The notes below the pieces were generated by a model. The model had not been told where the DNA came from. It searched no databases and was given only the letters and a program-made list of their open reading frames with translations. From positions 35,625 through 99,624 of the forward strand of contig NMRB01000215.1 of NCBI GenBank assembly GCA_002633025.1: a stretch of 64,000 nt of DNA. The letters are read 5' to 3'. Every line of letters begins with the position of its first letter. The first letter of the stretch is position 1. This DNA comes from Notospermus geniculatus. Lineage: Eukaryota; Nemertea; Pilidiophora; Heteronemertea; Lineidae. Both the position numbers and the translations under genes were made by a program. Shown piece by piece: positions 11,491 through 24,800 of this stretch.

Positions 11491-14400
11491 TTTGAATTTG
11501 CGGTATTGCGCCTACGCTTTGTTCTGGAAGTAAACGAGGAGAGCATATCTCGGATGAGGCGAAGTCGCAACGAACACGAGGATTAACGAGGCGGAAATGG
11601 CATGGAATGTCCAAGTCAGCAACCGTTAGTAGACCAATGCAATCAGAGGCGCAAATATGGTAACCCTTGAACTCGCTTATTTTTTTGGCACACCACGTCA
11701 CTTCACTGCGATTGTGACAGTTCGCTCACACAGAGGTTCTGATAGAAATCGCGAAATCATCACCCAACGTTTTGCGTATTGATACGATACAGTTCTTGTA
11801 CGATTCTATTCACTTTTATAACAAGTGCATAGATCAAGAGGTGTGCACTGATCCACTTGCTCTTGTTGTGACTTGATGCAAATAAATTAGGGGTTCTCAT
11901 AGTTCAAGAATGGGCTTCACAAAAGACAAGTAATAGCGAGGCCATTTTGATGTTTTAAAGGCGACGGAAAATAGCGAGATCATGGTAACATCATTCACTC
12001 CTCTTATGAATATTTTACATAAACGAACGCTTTAGCTCCTCAACATTGAGAAAATACATGTATATTCACCGACAGCCAATTTGTTACTGGTCTGAACAGT
12101 GTCCGAATTCAACCAGACACAATCAGCACTCCTTTCTTACACAGAACATTTCGGTTACCGGGGTATATATTCCAGCAGTTTGACTTGAGAAGAAACCAGG
12201 CATTTTTGCAGCCTGAACTTGGATGGCTTCATTGGCCATGCGTTCATCTAATCAAACAGCTTCTTTTTGCCAAGTGACCACACACTGTAGACATCCCCAT
12301 CACACAGAGTGAGCCAGACTAGAATCCTTGTGACAAGACTCTGATAGGCCCTATCTCTTCGAGGCTTAGAGTCAAGCGATTAGGAGGAAACTTCTCCATA
12401 CACTAAGACCCAGTCACAAAGCTGTTGAGAACCCAAGCGTTTCATCACAATAAATTGCAATTTTGTCACCAACAACAATACAGATTACGATGCAAAAAAT
12501 CTTTTTTATCTATCATAACGCAACATCATCATAAGTTTTCACGCGACAATGAAACCCGACAGATGACGACGATCGGTTGGACGGACGGAGATTATCGATG
12601 TGACGTCCCTGAAAAAGAATTTCACACGGCGGCGATGATTAATTCAAGACCTAAATTTGTGTGTGGTGAATGGCACAGAAATGTTTTTTGTTCATTGACA
12701 CATCAGCCTCCACACATGCGCTCTTCAATGGAGTTCTCTCCTGAAATATCGCAGAAATAGAAAAGACGGAATAAAACTCGATATGCTCTCCTAACAAGCG
12801 GAATGTCAAGACTTTGCTTTGGCAATGCATCTCATGTCGGCAAGCATCGGATGCTGATGGCGGCGGAGTTGCGGCAGTCTCTTGGAATTTACATCTGAGA
12901 ACCTAGAGATCAGAAAGAGTGTCACGCATCGGTCAGTAACACACGCAAATACATTAGAAATCGCAAACTTTCATTCATCCGAAACTATGACGGCAGTGAT
13001 TATCGATATTTACCCTGAAAAGGAATTTCACATGGTGACAAAGAACTATTCAAAAGATTGCAATAATACGTGTGGCGAGTTGGCGCAGAAGCGTTTTCGT
13101 TCATTAGTGTCGGCCGGCACACGTACACTCTTCAACGGAATTCTCTCCTGAAATATCGCAGAAATAGAAAAGACGGAATCAAACTCGATATGCTCTCCGC
13201 AGGCGAAACAGCCAAATGTCAAGACCTTTGTTTGACAACGCATCTCATTTCAGACAAGCATCGGACACTGCTGAAGGCGGCGGAGTTGCGGCAGTCTCTT
13301 GGAATTTACGAACCTAGAGATCAGAAAGTCAGAGAGGATCACGCATCGGTCAATAAAGTAACACACGCAAATATACAATCTCACAACTTTCGCATCTGTC
13401 CACTGTTCGAAACTTCTGATGTCAGTGGTTTGCGGCTGTAGCTTGGAACCTAGAAAAAGGGCTATTTCAATTTAGAAATTATTCAAAATGGGTCTTTTTT
13501 GGTAAAAACTTAAAATCTAGCAACCAGCTGAAAACCCCACTTCACATCGTATCGTTGCTAGACTCAAAACAATCTGAAGAGGTCGCTACCATTGTTCCTT
13601 GGCTAAGACCTCTGAAAAGGGCTGGAACCCAGCACAAGATTCTTGTGCTCATCGATTTTACAAATTATTTGATAAAATAATCATACCGAAAATTAGAATT
13701 TGTTCCAGTATTTGTAAAATTACTACTATTTTAACATTCCGTTGGGTATTCGATGTTTTATTGTGGAAAAAAGATCGAACTGTTTCGAATCCCTATGCAA
13801 TTCGCTGTGCAACGGTCAGAAATTCATCCGCCACCAATAATGCATTTTGCACTGTGGAAAAGTAGTACCGGTCTAGCCCTTTCCAGAGTTTAATGTGGCA
13901 TTGAACTCTGGGTACGAGATTGGACTCAAAAGTGATGAATAAACAAAAGCAAGATGGAAATATCTAACAACACATCACTCACAGCACCAGGAGGAAGGGG
14001 GATTCAAGTTTTAGCCAAAACTCTGCAGGCAGGTAAGGACTTGGTGCATGGCGGCCCCGAGTAATCAGTGCCCTGGTGATCTAACACACGCACGCAATGC
14101 ATCAGTTATGCACCGACGTACATCGCATACACGCCGTACACGGTGTGTGTGTGTGAATGATTTTTCGACATGCGAAATAATGTGGGGTTTCCTGAAGTGA
14201 ATTTATTTGCAGTTGTAGTCATCTTCGTAAGGATCGAATGAAATCGATGTGGTTCTTCAATATCCATTGTACATAGACAACATTTTATTGCTGGATTTCA
14301 ATGCTTAATTGGTGAGGAATTACCTTTGATAAAGGGATAAAATAACAAAGACGCCGCAGCTAAAAATCGGGACCGATAGTTACTGTGAAGGCCGATGGTG

Positions 14401-14520
14401 GCGCTCATCGGCGTCGGCCAGGGATTCCATTGAGGCTTTACACGCATTTTGATTGGTTACTGCTGAGAAATTATCCAATCACACTCAGGATAACAAACTG
14501 CTCACGGTGAGTAATACAGC
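11491..14520. other. Divergent intergenic region between RRM gene and UTP25
   Basis: The two genes point away from each other, so both promoters should lie here. The only large structure is the imperfect direct duplication at about 12545-13380. I see no domain-bearing ORF; the 111-123 residue ORFs here are repeats of the duplicated unit read in different frames. Confidence 0.5.
12545..13380. repeat. Imperfect direct duplication, unit about 410 bp
   Basis: Copy 1 (about 12545-12955) and copy 2 (about 12970-13380) share long blocks in the same order. These include CTCTCCTGAAATATCGCAGA, AAATAGAAAAGACGGAAT, GGCGGCGGAGTTGCGGCAG, TCTCTTGGAATTTAC and GAACCTAGAGATCAGAAAG. They differ by substitutions and small indels. 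The family is not recognised. Confidence 0.8.
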
Positions 14521-17500
14521 ATGGCACTTCGTCGTCACCGGGGGAAACGTGGACAGAACAATAAGCGCAATAAAAAGCGAATAAATCTTTCGTCCTTGTC
14601 AAAAAAGCAAAAACAACATTTAAAAACTTATGGAGAAGCTCACCCAGCAGATTCAAGGTTAGAGAAAGGGGCTACGCTTCAAAATATTACTGTAAAGTCC
14701 GGCCATGACCGGCGATCGGTTAATCAGGTTGTCTCCCGTCGACGACAGATGGCGCTGCGAGGTGCAAGAAACTTGCTGATCACTCTGCATGCTCTGACAT
14801 AATCTTTGCTCCTGAGATTATGAGGTGGGTTTGTTGGCCGACCACATCATGACATGACATGCAACTTAGGCTATGGCTGCTCCGACCAAGGACAGTCACA
14901 ATAATCAATATGGATGGCAATCAATTCGTGACGCATCATAGGCTATGCCCTGTGTTCGTCGTCTGACGTCGACGTCTGTCTGTTTTTTGCAAGTGTTCCA
15001 TCCTTTTGTTGTGCACGTCTGTCTGTGTTGTTAATGCTAAACTTCTAACATTCTTTTTTTAGTGAGAAGAGAGATGTTAAGTTAAAGAAGATTGAAGATC
15101 AAGAAGATTTGATTGTTGAAGTAAGTATTGTTGGTCTAAACAGCACAGCATCATATAGGGATGTCCTTCCTCTTCTTGTGTTTGACGACACGACTTTTAC
15201 TGAGACATAATATCAACTCTTAATTTCAGTCAGAGAATGAGACATCCGAGGATGAGGAAGCACCATCTGCTTACCAGCAACTGATGACATCGATAAAAGA
15301 TAAAAAATGTGCAGATTTTGAAGATTCTGATGGTAGGTTCAAATGTAGAGTCTGATATTTTCATTATGATCATTGATATTGTGAGTCTCTATGAAACCTT
15401 GCAAGAATACAGGTGTGCAAATTAGTGTGTCTCTGTGGAGGCCTAGGCCTAGGTCATAGTTTTTCAGTATCAATATGTTTCCTTTCCTGTTGCTTCAGAT
15501 AGTAATCTTGAGGATGATGAGACTGGGAGTGGAGATGAAGATTTGGATAATGAGGATATTTTAGAAAAGGATGCAGAGTCTGAAGATTCTGGGGATGAGG
15601 ATGACAACATTGAAGATGATGATGAGAGTAGTGATGATGAGCCAGTGAGGAAGAAACAGAAGATAGACAGTAGCGATAATGGGAAGATGACAGCAGGGAA
15701 GACAGAAGATGCTGAGGATGAAAGGAGTGGAGGCAGTGATGAAGAAAATCTCCTGCTGATCGAGGAAGACGAGACAGATCTATCTACTGGTATGTAAGAA
15801 GTGACAAATGCTGTCCTTAATTGAAAGTTGTTCTCATTAAATGGTAAAATGAAAAGAAACTTTATACATACTTCTTACCTTATACTTTATATTTTGTACT
15901 TTATTTCTGCTGTAACACACTAGTAATGAAGATACCTGTGATTGCAGATCCATTTCATTTACATTTTGAGAAGGAAATCCCAGAAAGCTTTGCCGATCGA
16001 CTGGCTGATGCGTCGAAACCTTGGCAGAAGGAGGAGAAGAAGGTGAGCTTGGGAAAGGTCAAGGTTAGCTTCAAAAACAGGCTGGCAACTTCATGTTGGC
16101 CGACAGATATCCTATTCCTGGTCAATAATTTGTTGCGAGAGGTTGATGTAGTGTCTTTTTCAGCTCAACCTTTACACATTTCACAATGAAGTAAGAAAAT
16201 CCTCAATTGTTGAAGCATGTTTCATGTTGCATTCTGTCTTGTTGTTGCAGTTTTCAAATGGTGGGAAATATATTCACATATACGCTGATGAAAAGCATTT
16301 GACAGATTTGAAAGAAAAGGAGAAGGATCTGTGTAACCTGCATGTGAGTAAAAGTCATTTAATCAAGCCTGTAAGAGGACTTCAGTCATAACTTAGTCTG
16401 TCCTAGCTACACTGTGGCAGAGGTTGACTGTCTCTCACTTCAAGATTCGAAGTTTTGTCAAGTTCATGAAGATTTGTTTATCAACTGGTCGTCACTTTAA
16501 TTTCAGGTGAAGCAGAAACTCGCTGATCAATTCAAAGAGACAAACAGGTCTTGTGTTGCTGTACCACTGAAAGAAACTGGTAACTGTCTTCAAAATTAGA
16601 TTACTACAAAATGCGTATCATGTACATCATTCATTTTGTATAATGCAACCTGACTTATCAGGGTAACTTTTAGCATTATCTGCTTAACCAAAAATTCATA
16701 AGCGAGCGAGAATTTTTCGTTTAACTTTACTAAACTTCACTAAAAGTGCCCTATGACATGTACCGGGAACCGGTAATGTGTGCCCAATCCGATGACTTAT
16801 CGTTTCTGCTTCCCAGATTGTTTGTCACCCCTGCAACAGGACCTCTTCCCGGTTCTAAACAGTTACCAAGACTTATACTACCCAGAACAGACGCACAAGA
16901 ATGTGGAGGAGATCAGACTGATCTACTGTCTGCATGCTCTCAATCATGTCCTGAAAACCCGCAGCCGTGTTCTGATGCACAATGCCAAAATAAAGTCCAA
17001 AAAAGATGATATACCTGAGTAAGCAGATTTTTATTCTGAGGGCATAGTGGGCAATGGTTAATCAATACGCAGTGGGCTATTACATATAACATATCTTCAT
17101 GCTGCCTTTGTGTCAGTGGTGAAAATTGCATTAAAAGGTTTTATTACATGCAGCCTGTCTGATAATCATGTTGTTCTTCCAGTGACTATCGGGATCAAGG
17201 GTTAACCAGACCTAAAGTGCTCATTGTGGTGCCTTTCCGTGATTCTGTCCTCAAGATCGTCGATCTGTTTTCCTCTCTGCTGATGAAAGGAAAGGAGGTA
17301 TAGTACACTGTTGGGGCTGGCAGCATGATTGGCTGCTTAGTACACTGATGCCTGATTGTTTGCCCAATCACACGCTTGGCTGTGTGGTAGTCATCAAATA
17401 GTCCACATCTGACAAGTCCAGAGCTGTATAACGACTGTGGCCCAAAGCAGAGAAAATTGTCAATGTACCGAATGAAATGTTGACAAGTGCAGTTCATGAA

Positions 17501-19805
17501 TGTTTTTCGATTGCAGGTTTTTGTTAGCAATAGAAAAAGATTTGACAACGCCTTCAGTGAGCAGGATGCTGATGGCCGAAAGGCAGGGAAGAAGCCTGAT
17601 GATTACGAGGCCATCTTCACCGGGAATATAGACGATCATTTCCGTATTGGCATTGGTGTCGCAAAGAAAACTCTCAAGTTATTTACAGAGTTCTATTCAT
17701 CTGATATCGTCATTGCATCTCCATTGGGTTTGCGGACAATCATTGGTGTTGAAGGGTAAGTCGACGAGGGTAAATTCATTGAGAATCTGCTCCGAATCTG
17801 TTTGTTCTCAATCAGAGGTTCTCATTTATCCTTTGTGTAAGTTGACACTTTTTTGTCGTATTTCACGTTGGAGTTGACTAAAATGATTTGGACGGTCCTA
17901 CTACAGTTAATCCCCATGTATTGTTTCTTTCAGGGAGGAGAAAAGAGATTTTGATTTCCTGTCTTCCATAGAGTTGCTCATCTTCGATCAGACAGATATC
18001 TTCCTCATGCAGAACTGGGATCACATTATAGTAAGGCAAATTCACAACCGTGCATATCTTTACATCAGTTGTCCATCAGCATGCATCAGACCTGTACCGG
18101 GTAGCCATCTGGTGAAAACTTGGACTTTGCTTTGATGGCATGTGTTCCTTCATAAGACCTCCCATTGCTGACATCCTCAAGCTATCATAAGACTTCATTA
18201 CTTGCTATGAATACTTGCTGTGTATACATCTCACACCGTTGGTTTGTTTCAGCAACTGATGTCTCATATGCACTTACAACCCAAAGAAAGTCACGGTGCT
18301 GATTTCTCACGGATACGGATGTGGACACTGAATGGCTGGTCCAAGTATTACCGCCAGACGCTCATCTTTAGTAGCCTTGTCACCCCAGAAATCAATGCTT
18401 TATTCAACAAGCATTTACACAGTATCCTTTCAGAATAATCTCAACGTGTTCTATTACAATAGAAGGTCTCTAGAACCACTTGTTCTGTCGAAGATCGTGA
18501 GTCGAAGGTTGCTGCTCAGAATTCTTTGGTTTTAATTCCTTCACTTTTGTACAGATTATGCAGGAAAGGTGATGGTTATGAAACCAGCAACGCCAGGAAC
18601 TATCTGTCAGATTGTGACGCTGTTACCACAGGTACATACAAGTTAAATGCCAGCCTTGTAATGTGAGCTTGCAGAGTCTTACTCCACATGACTCGGAGAC
18701 AAAATGAACCAGTGGATATTCAGCTGTGAGATTGAACACTTTCATGAGCCATTCCATTTCCGTATTGCAGGTATTCCAGCGTTTTCAAGCTGAGAGTTAC
18801 ACTGAAGTGGCTGAAGCTCGATTCCAGTATTTTATCAAGAAGGTGCTCCCCCAGTACAAAGATGCTGTCATGTCCCAGACCATGGTCTTCGTCCCCTCCT
18901 ACTTTGATTATGTGAGGTTGAGGAACTACTTCAAGAAGGAGGAGTTGGACGCTGCATTTATGTGCGAGTAAGTTGGTGAAGTTCGTCGTGAGGAGACATA
19001 TGCATCAGTCAATCGATCAGGTGGCTCACATAGTCCAGGTCATTTGATCCCATAAAAGTTTCTTTCAAAACTATTCAGGCAAAGAAATGTTGAGTATGTA
19101 TTGAGAGTTATGTTTTGCATACAGGTACACCAAAGATAAAGGCATATCACGTGCAAGAAATCACTTCTTTCATGGAAAAGTCCACTTCCTTCTCTACACT
19201 GAACGGCTGCATTTCTATCACCGGTGAGTTACCATATCTCGAGGCTGTGTTGCCCAGTTCAGCCTCACTGCTGTATAATTCAACTGTACACATGCTCTGC
19301 TCTGAGGTCTTGCACATTCCTGGATCACTGACTGACTGAGTCCTTTCATCTGGATTCAGCACTGTGGAGGACAAACTGCTTTAAGCAGGGTTCATTGGTG
19401 CACGGATCGGGTCCGTTTTCAGTTCGTTTGCCCCTAGTTTTCCGGATAACACGAAAGTCAATTTGAGCGATTTTTTTTCCGGACCTGAACCGGACGAAAT
19501 CCATGTGCTGTCGTTACTGTGGAGGATTCATGGACACTGGGTATACGAATCTTTTCAGGTATAAAGTCCGAGGAATCCAGCATATCCTTTTCTACGAACT
19601 GCCAGCCTACCCTCTCTTCTACAGTGAAATCTGCAACATGCTGATAGACTCGAAGAAAGATGAACACCAAGAGAATAAGACATGCACTGTGATATACTCG
19701 CGTTACGATGCACAGAGGTTATCGGCTGTCGTTGGGACGGAGAGGGCCTCCTACATGGTCAATGCTGAAAAGGCTGTTCATATGTTTGTGACCGGAGATT
19801 CATGA
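14521..19805 (+). CDS. UTP25: U3 snoRNP / SSU processome protein UTP25 (DIEXF, Def)
   Basis: Sixteen exons join in phase to give about 763 residues, close to the vertebrate length: 14521-14657, 15063-15120, 15230-15332, 15499-15789, 15948-16042, 16251-16343, 16507-16579, 16817-17018, 17183-17297, 17517-17755, 17934-18030, 18253-18421, 18555-18631, 18771-18967, 19125-19223, 19559-19805. The basic N-terminus ([12 protein letters not shown]) is followed by a Glu/Asp-rich stretch (exons 3-4) typical of nucleolar proteins. The helicase-like core shows [75 protein letters not shown] and [20 protein letters not shown] stands where a DEAD box would be, consistent with a family thought to be inactive as a helicase. 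The role is 18S rRNA processing in the nucleolus. The start is the ATG heading the basic segment. Confidence 0.96.
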
Positions 19806-20105
19806 TAACTTTGTATCCAAGCTGGACTGTGATGGGGAAGAATTTACTAAGTTACTGTGATTGTTCATCTGATAACCATTAGACTCATTTGCCTTTCTGG
19901 TTGTTTCACTTGGAACTGGAGATGTTCAGTTTCAAGCTGTGGGGCTGCTGTCATATGACGTTGGATTGGTCCAGTGTGACAGTAGATGAAGGCACAATCT
20001 GCTATGGTGTGTTAGTCACATTATCTTTACTGGCATTAACTGTCCTGTAAAAATGGGATACAAATGTGAACTCTTGATTGATATTCTACTTACACCTGAA
20101 CTTCT

Positions 20106-20213
20106 GGGGCGGTATGCATAAAGGTGTAAGCTTATTCCAGGTATAACGTAACATTATAATGTTAAGTTATACCTGGAATAAGCCAATTCCAACTTTATGC
20201 GTACGGCCCCTAA
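20106..20213. repeat. Foldback element with GGGGCGGTATGCATAAAG ends
   Basis: The left arm GGCGGTATGCATAAAGGTGT with CTTATTCCAGGTATAAC is mirrored by GTTATACCTGGAATAAG and ACTTTATGCGTACGGCCCC. The two arms meet at ATTATAAT with almost no spacer. There is no ORF. Confidence 0.75.
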
Positions 20214-20951
20214 TGTGTATGCCAAGATTGGCATTTTCATAAAGAAAAATTTGGTCATTTTTTCATTGAAAACTAGGTGATCGAAAGACTTTTTCGTGCG
20301 AGTTACTGACTGTGGGCTGATTATTTGCAGTCTAGCCGTCATCATTTACTAATATCTCACTTTACATCTACCGTATGTATGGAAAATTTCACTGCTACAT
20401 GTATGGCGATGGTGCTTCTGTAATGTCTTATCTACAGTGATTAGATGTAGCTTGTTTGTCATTTACTTTAGTCCATATATGTACTGTAGGCCTATGTGTA
20501 TTGGATTGTTGCTGTGAGTGTTGGTATGAGGTCATTGAATTGTGTTAGGAAATCTAGATCCAAGTACCGGTAGTACTACTAACTTACTTTCACATAATCA
20601 GTAAATATCACAACCTTGGAAGACAAGAGCTGAATTCAAGTTTCCTCTGCAGTTTACGGTACAAATAATGGGCCCCCTCCTCACACAAGTGTTATTTGTA
20701 TTAGGCCTAGGCGGCATTCATTTATGTGCATTGGATGTATTTTTACTATGTGTTCATTCGACTAAATGCTTCTAGATTTTATTCAGTCATGTTTAGTTGT
20801 TCATGATTCCTACTGGTAATGCGGATCTGGGCCAACACTGAGCCATACGGTAGGTGAGCAAGGGCATGGTTCCCAGTTCAAGCACAGGCCACTGAAACCA
20901 AGTCAGAGGGTGGGTTGTGAGTGGTTGGGTTACTGAAAACACCCCCCCCCC

Positions 20952-21000
20952 NNNNNNNNNNNNNNNNNNNNNNNNNNNNNNNNNNNNNNNNNNNNNNNNN
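20952..21000. other. Assembly gap (49 N)
   Basis: A run of N directly after a poly-C tract, which probably stopped sequencing. Translations across it are meaningless. Confidence 0.99.
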
Positions 21001-21856
21001 ATTGATCTGGTGAATGCCATTCAGTAGTTTCTGGTTTTCGACTGTCCTCGGCAGTCCACTTCATTGAGGAAGGCAAAGGCACGGCCTGAAGAGAATTGGT
21101 CTGGTTCCGCTTTACCATGAAACAAAAAATATCCTAGCGGTAAGATTTGGAACCAATCGAAGCGGATTGTTAATTGAACGCCGAGAAAAGCATGAATAAT
21201 CATTCTTTACCATCGATTTTGTGACAAAATCATGAATCAAGTAACGCGCGATTAAATAAAGGTAGCCACCATTCAGAAAGTGATGGAAAACGGGTGGTTG
21301 GTACTACATGCAGCAACCTGCGCGCGTCCCAAAAAGTCACCGTTCCGTGCTCGCCCCGTCCGTCGTCGTCTGGTCGTGCGTGCGTGCGCGTCGCGCTTCC
21401 ACTTTTGCCATGCTTGCATGCAGTGCACAGCCTGAGTGCATCTGTGCATTGCACTACATGGCTGGGCTCCAAGCCAACTTGTGTCATTACAGTTGTGCAT
21501 GCGCCGGTTACGAATGCCGCATGTATTTGTCATGACACATATTTTACAGTACTAACTAGGCCTACGGTAGGCGTAGGCACATGTGACATGATGTCAGGAT
21601 TCGTGAGATACCGGTATGAAATGCAGTTGCAGATGCAGGCCCTGTCACTTGTCAGTGTCTGACTGTCAGCATGGTCAGTCATTCAGTGTCATATATAGTA
21701 GTAATGTTTGTGAAACTGTTAGGCCTACTGTTGCCTCACGGGGAGTCCCGACTGACAAACGCTAGGCCTACACCTGCCTACGGTACTAATTGACAGCAGA
21801 AGGATTTCTTTCATTTTCAGGTCATTCTGCAAAGAACACATCATCGTCGGAGAATC

Positions 21857-24800
21857 ATGGTGACATGTCTAATTGAACTACACATTTGGTCCTTGAAAAA
21901 TAATGTAACTACAACTGAGCATGATGTTGGTTGCTATAGCTACCATGAGAAGACAGAATCAAGTAAGTTTTGCACTGATATTTACCTACCGGGGTATAAG
22001 AAATGAGTAGAAGACAAGCGAACTAATACTTACTGAAGCATATTCTTGTGAAAGATCAGTCCTTTTATGTATGGAAAGGATGAGCTGTTGCTTCGTGATA
22101 GGCCTAGATCTTTCTTTTTCTCTGGTGTCATGCACGAAACAACTTAATAACAATGTGTTTCAGATCCATATGGTGATCAGGTGTACTTGGAGGAAAGGCA
22201 ACAACTTGTGGAAGGCCGTGACCTGACATGGACGCCAAAAAACAAACGACCTGATAAACTTCGAGATAATCTCAAGGATGTTGAGGTAGGATTGATAATT
22301 CCATGGACCGTGAATGTTTACCCGGTGACCATCCCAAGGAAGCTCTCTTTGTCTCTTACAGCCATACACTCTGCTAAACCCATGTCTGATTCGTCCATTT
22401 CAGGATTTGTTATCCGTCCATAAGTGCATCCATTGTAGATGGAGAACCAGACGGCTTTTACAGGTAATTTAAGAAGTCTTTGTCAGTCCAAGATTGCCTC
22501 TATCAAAATAGTTGCTGGTCCTATTGAACCGGTGCAATACAGGTTGAGGATGGCACCATGTAGTATGGTAGCTAACAGGTCCTCTACTGACTGGTGGATG
22601 GTACCGACCTGGCACTGGCATGATAAAACTATAGTGAAGCCAGCAGCAATCTTCATGTCATGGCACTTCTAAAACTGAAGATGGTGACGTCTCATCTAAT
22701 CTGCTGACTCTACTGGCAATCATCAGATTCAGAGTAATAATGTTTCTGTTCCAATTTTATCAGTGATTGCTTCCCTTTTCAGATCTTGCTCAGCAATGGT
22801 GTTGTTGTGTCATTCATTTTGAGTGCCTATTCTGGCGATGTGGAAAAGATATTCATCGACAAAACTTTAGTTGGAAAGTTGACATCTGATGTTGTCACTG
22901 ATGGTGAGTAGTCCATGCTGGTCTTTGAACATTTTTTACTTTTCGTAGACCCACACAATTCTGAAGAACGTCTGTTTCAATCTGTTTCAGCTGTCTTTAC
23001 TGACACATTTGCAGTATTATCCTACAGCGACAAGGCAAAACTGGACTATGTCAATTTCGCCAAGCCACTGCCCATCGGAGATGCCATCAAAAAATTTGAC
23101 AAACTCACAGCATTTGATCCAAAGATTACACAGTTAGATTTACCGGGACCACAGACCAGTAGACGACTCGACCGCCATCTGTCCTGTAATGCAAGTCAGG
23201 ACCTGCTGGTGTCTTGGTGGGCGATCTCAAGCGAAGAGGCATGGCCCTGGTCACCTATGACTAGTGATCGAGAGAGGGCAAATCTGGTGGTGATTGGAGT
23301 AAATGGGTGAGTCTTCTCTGCACTTGATACTTGAGGAGTGCTAACTGCTGTGATAGGCAAAAACACTCAGTCTGAAGTGCCCCAGGGCTGGGTTGCACAA
23401 AACTCATGTTAGCGCTAACTTGGTGTTAGCGCTAACTTTATGTTAAATGACGTAAAAATCCATTGTCTTTTTACATCATCTAACATAAAGTTAGGGCTAA
23501 CACCAAGTTAGCGCTATCGTGAGTTTTGTGCAACCGGGCCCTGGAGAATAATTCTGCTCGAAAAAATGATAAAATAGGAGTAAACGCACAATAAGATGAA
23601 GTTCTTTCTCTTTCTAGTCTCAAATTGGATGTGCTGAGTTATATAAGGACAGAAGGCGACCCTATCAATATCACATTCAGGTAAGTGTACAGTTTACAAG
23701 ATTTATAAGGTGATGACGCATTCCTGTATGCATGTTTCTTCTTCAGTATTGCCTGTGGGGCATGAAATTGGTTTTACGAACACCTAACAAAGCCATTTGG
23801 TGACTAAATTTGTCACGTGTAATGTTCCAATGACACTAAAAGTGATTCCTCAATTTTAATTCAGTCGTCTCAACTCGCACCAGATCTTCTCCCTAGAACA
23901 AGCTCTAGCATCTACGGGTGAGAGACGGGTAGATGTCTGCACATATGACGCTTCAAAAAATAAAGTAAGTCGGAGATTTAAAGGGAATATTCCTGTTAAT
24001 GCATCATCAAATGGCAGAAATTAAGCAATGAATCACTGCTTCTGATTGTAATTTCATCAGGACCCAATGGAGCCTCTTTGCTGTTTTGACTGCATCGTAT
24101 TTGACACACATGCACAGGCACAGCTGGATAACATGCACAAGGCATACAGAATGTGGGAGATTTATAGAAATCTAAATCGTTTCATCCCTTTCAGCTCATG
24201 AAGGCTCCTCCAACACCCATTCTGTTGAAAAGTAAGTATGCTGCTGTTTCCATTTCACTGATGACTTCAGTGGCAGTGTTGTACTGTATTCCATTTTACC
24301 GTACTGATAATTTCTACCCTGACAGTTCAATTGTAGTTCTCACTGTATGGCGGTAATGATAGTTTTAAGTTGTGTGGCAGGAATGATAGTTAATCTGAGA
24401 CTTAGTCAGGTAGGAGCAATGGTAGTTCTTCAACTTAGTTCTGTGGCAGGAATGATAGTTCTCAGAGTTATTTCTGTGGCCGGAGTGATAGTTCTTAGAG
24501 TTAGTTGTGGGGCTGGAATGATAGTTCTTAGTCTTAGTCGTGTGGCAGGAATAATAGTTCTTAGACTTAGTCAGGTGGCAGGAGAATAGTTATGGGGCAG
24601 ATACATGTACGGGCTGTGTATGTGAACTGATTTCCATGTCGTCATATACTTCAGATGCAGTTCTGTGCCATGGACGTAATCCTGCTGAAGATAAACTCAT
24701 TATAGGCTGTGATGATGGATCCCTGGTAAGGATTTATAACTTGCTATCATTCCCTCAGCTTGTGTTATCTGGTGCTTCTAGACTTTGGTCATGGTGCACC

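Larger units (their letters stand above)
19806..21856. other. Intergenic, UTP25 3' flank to WDPCP promoter
   Basis: It contains the UTP25 3' UTR, a foldback (20106-20213), a C-run directly followed by an assembly gap (20952-21000) and the upstream region of WDPCP. I see no supported gene. Confidence 0.5.

Noticed and set aside
20793-21118. ORFs spanning the N run
   Set aside because: They are produced by translating through the assembly gap.
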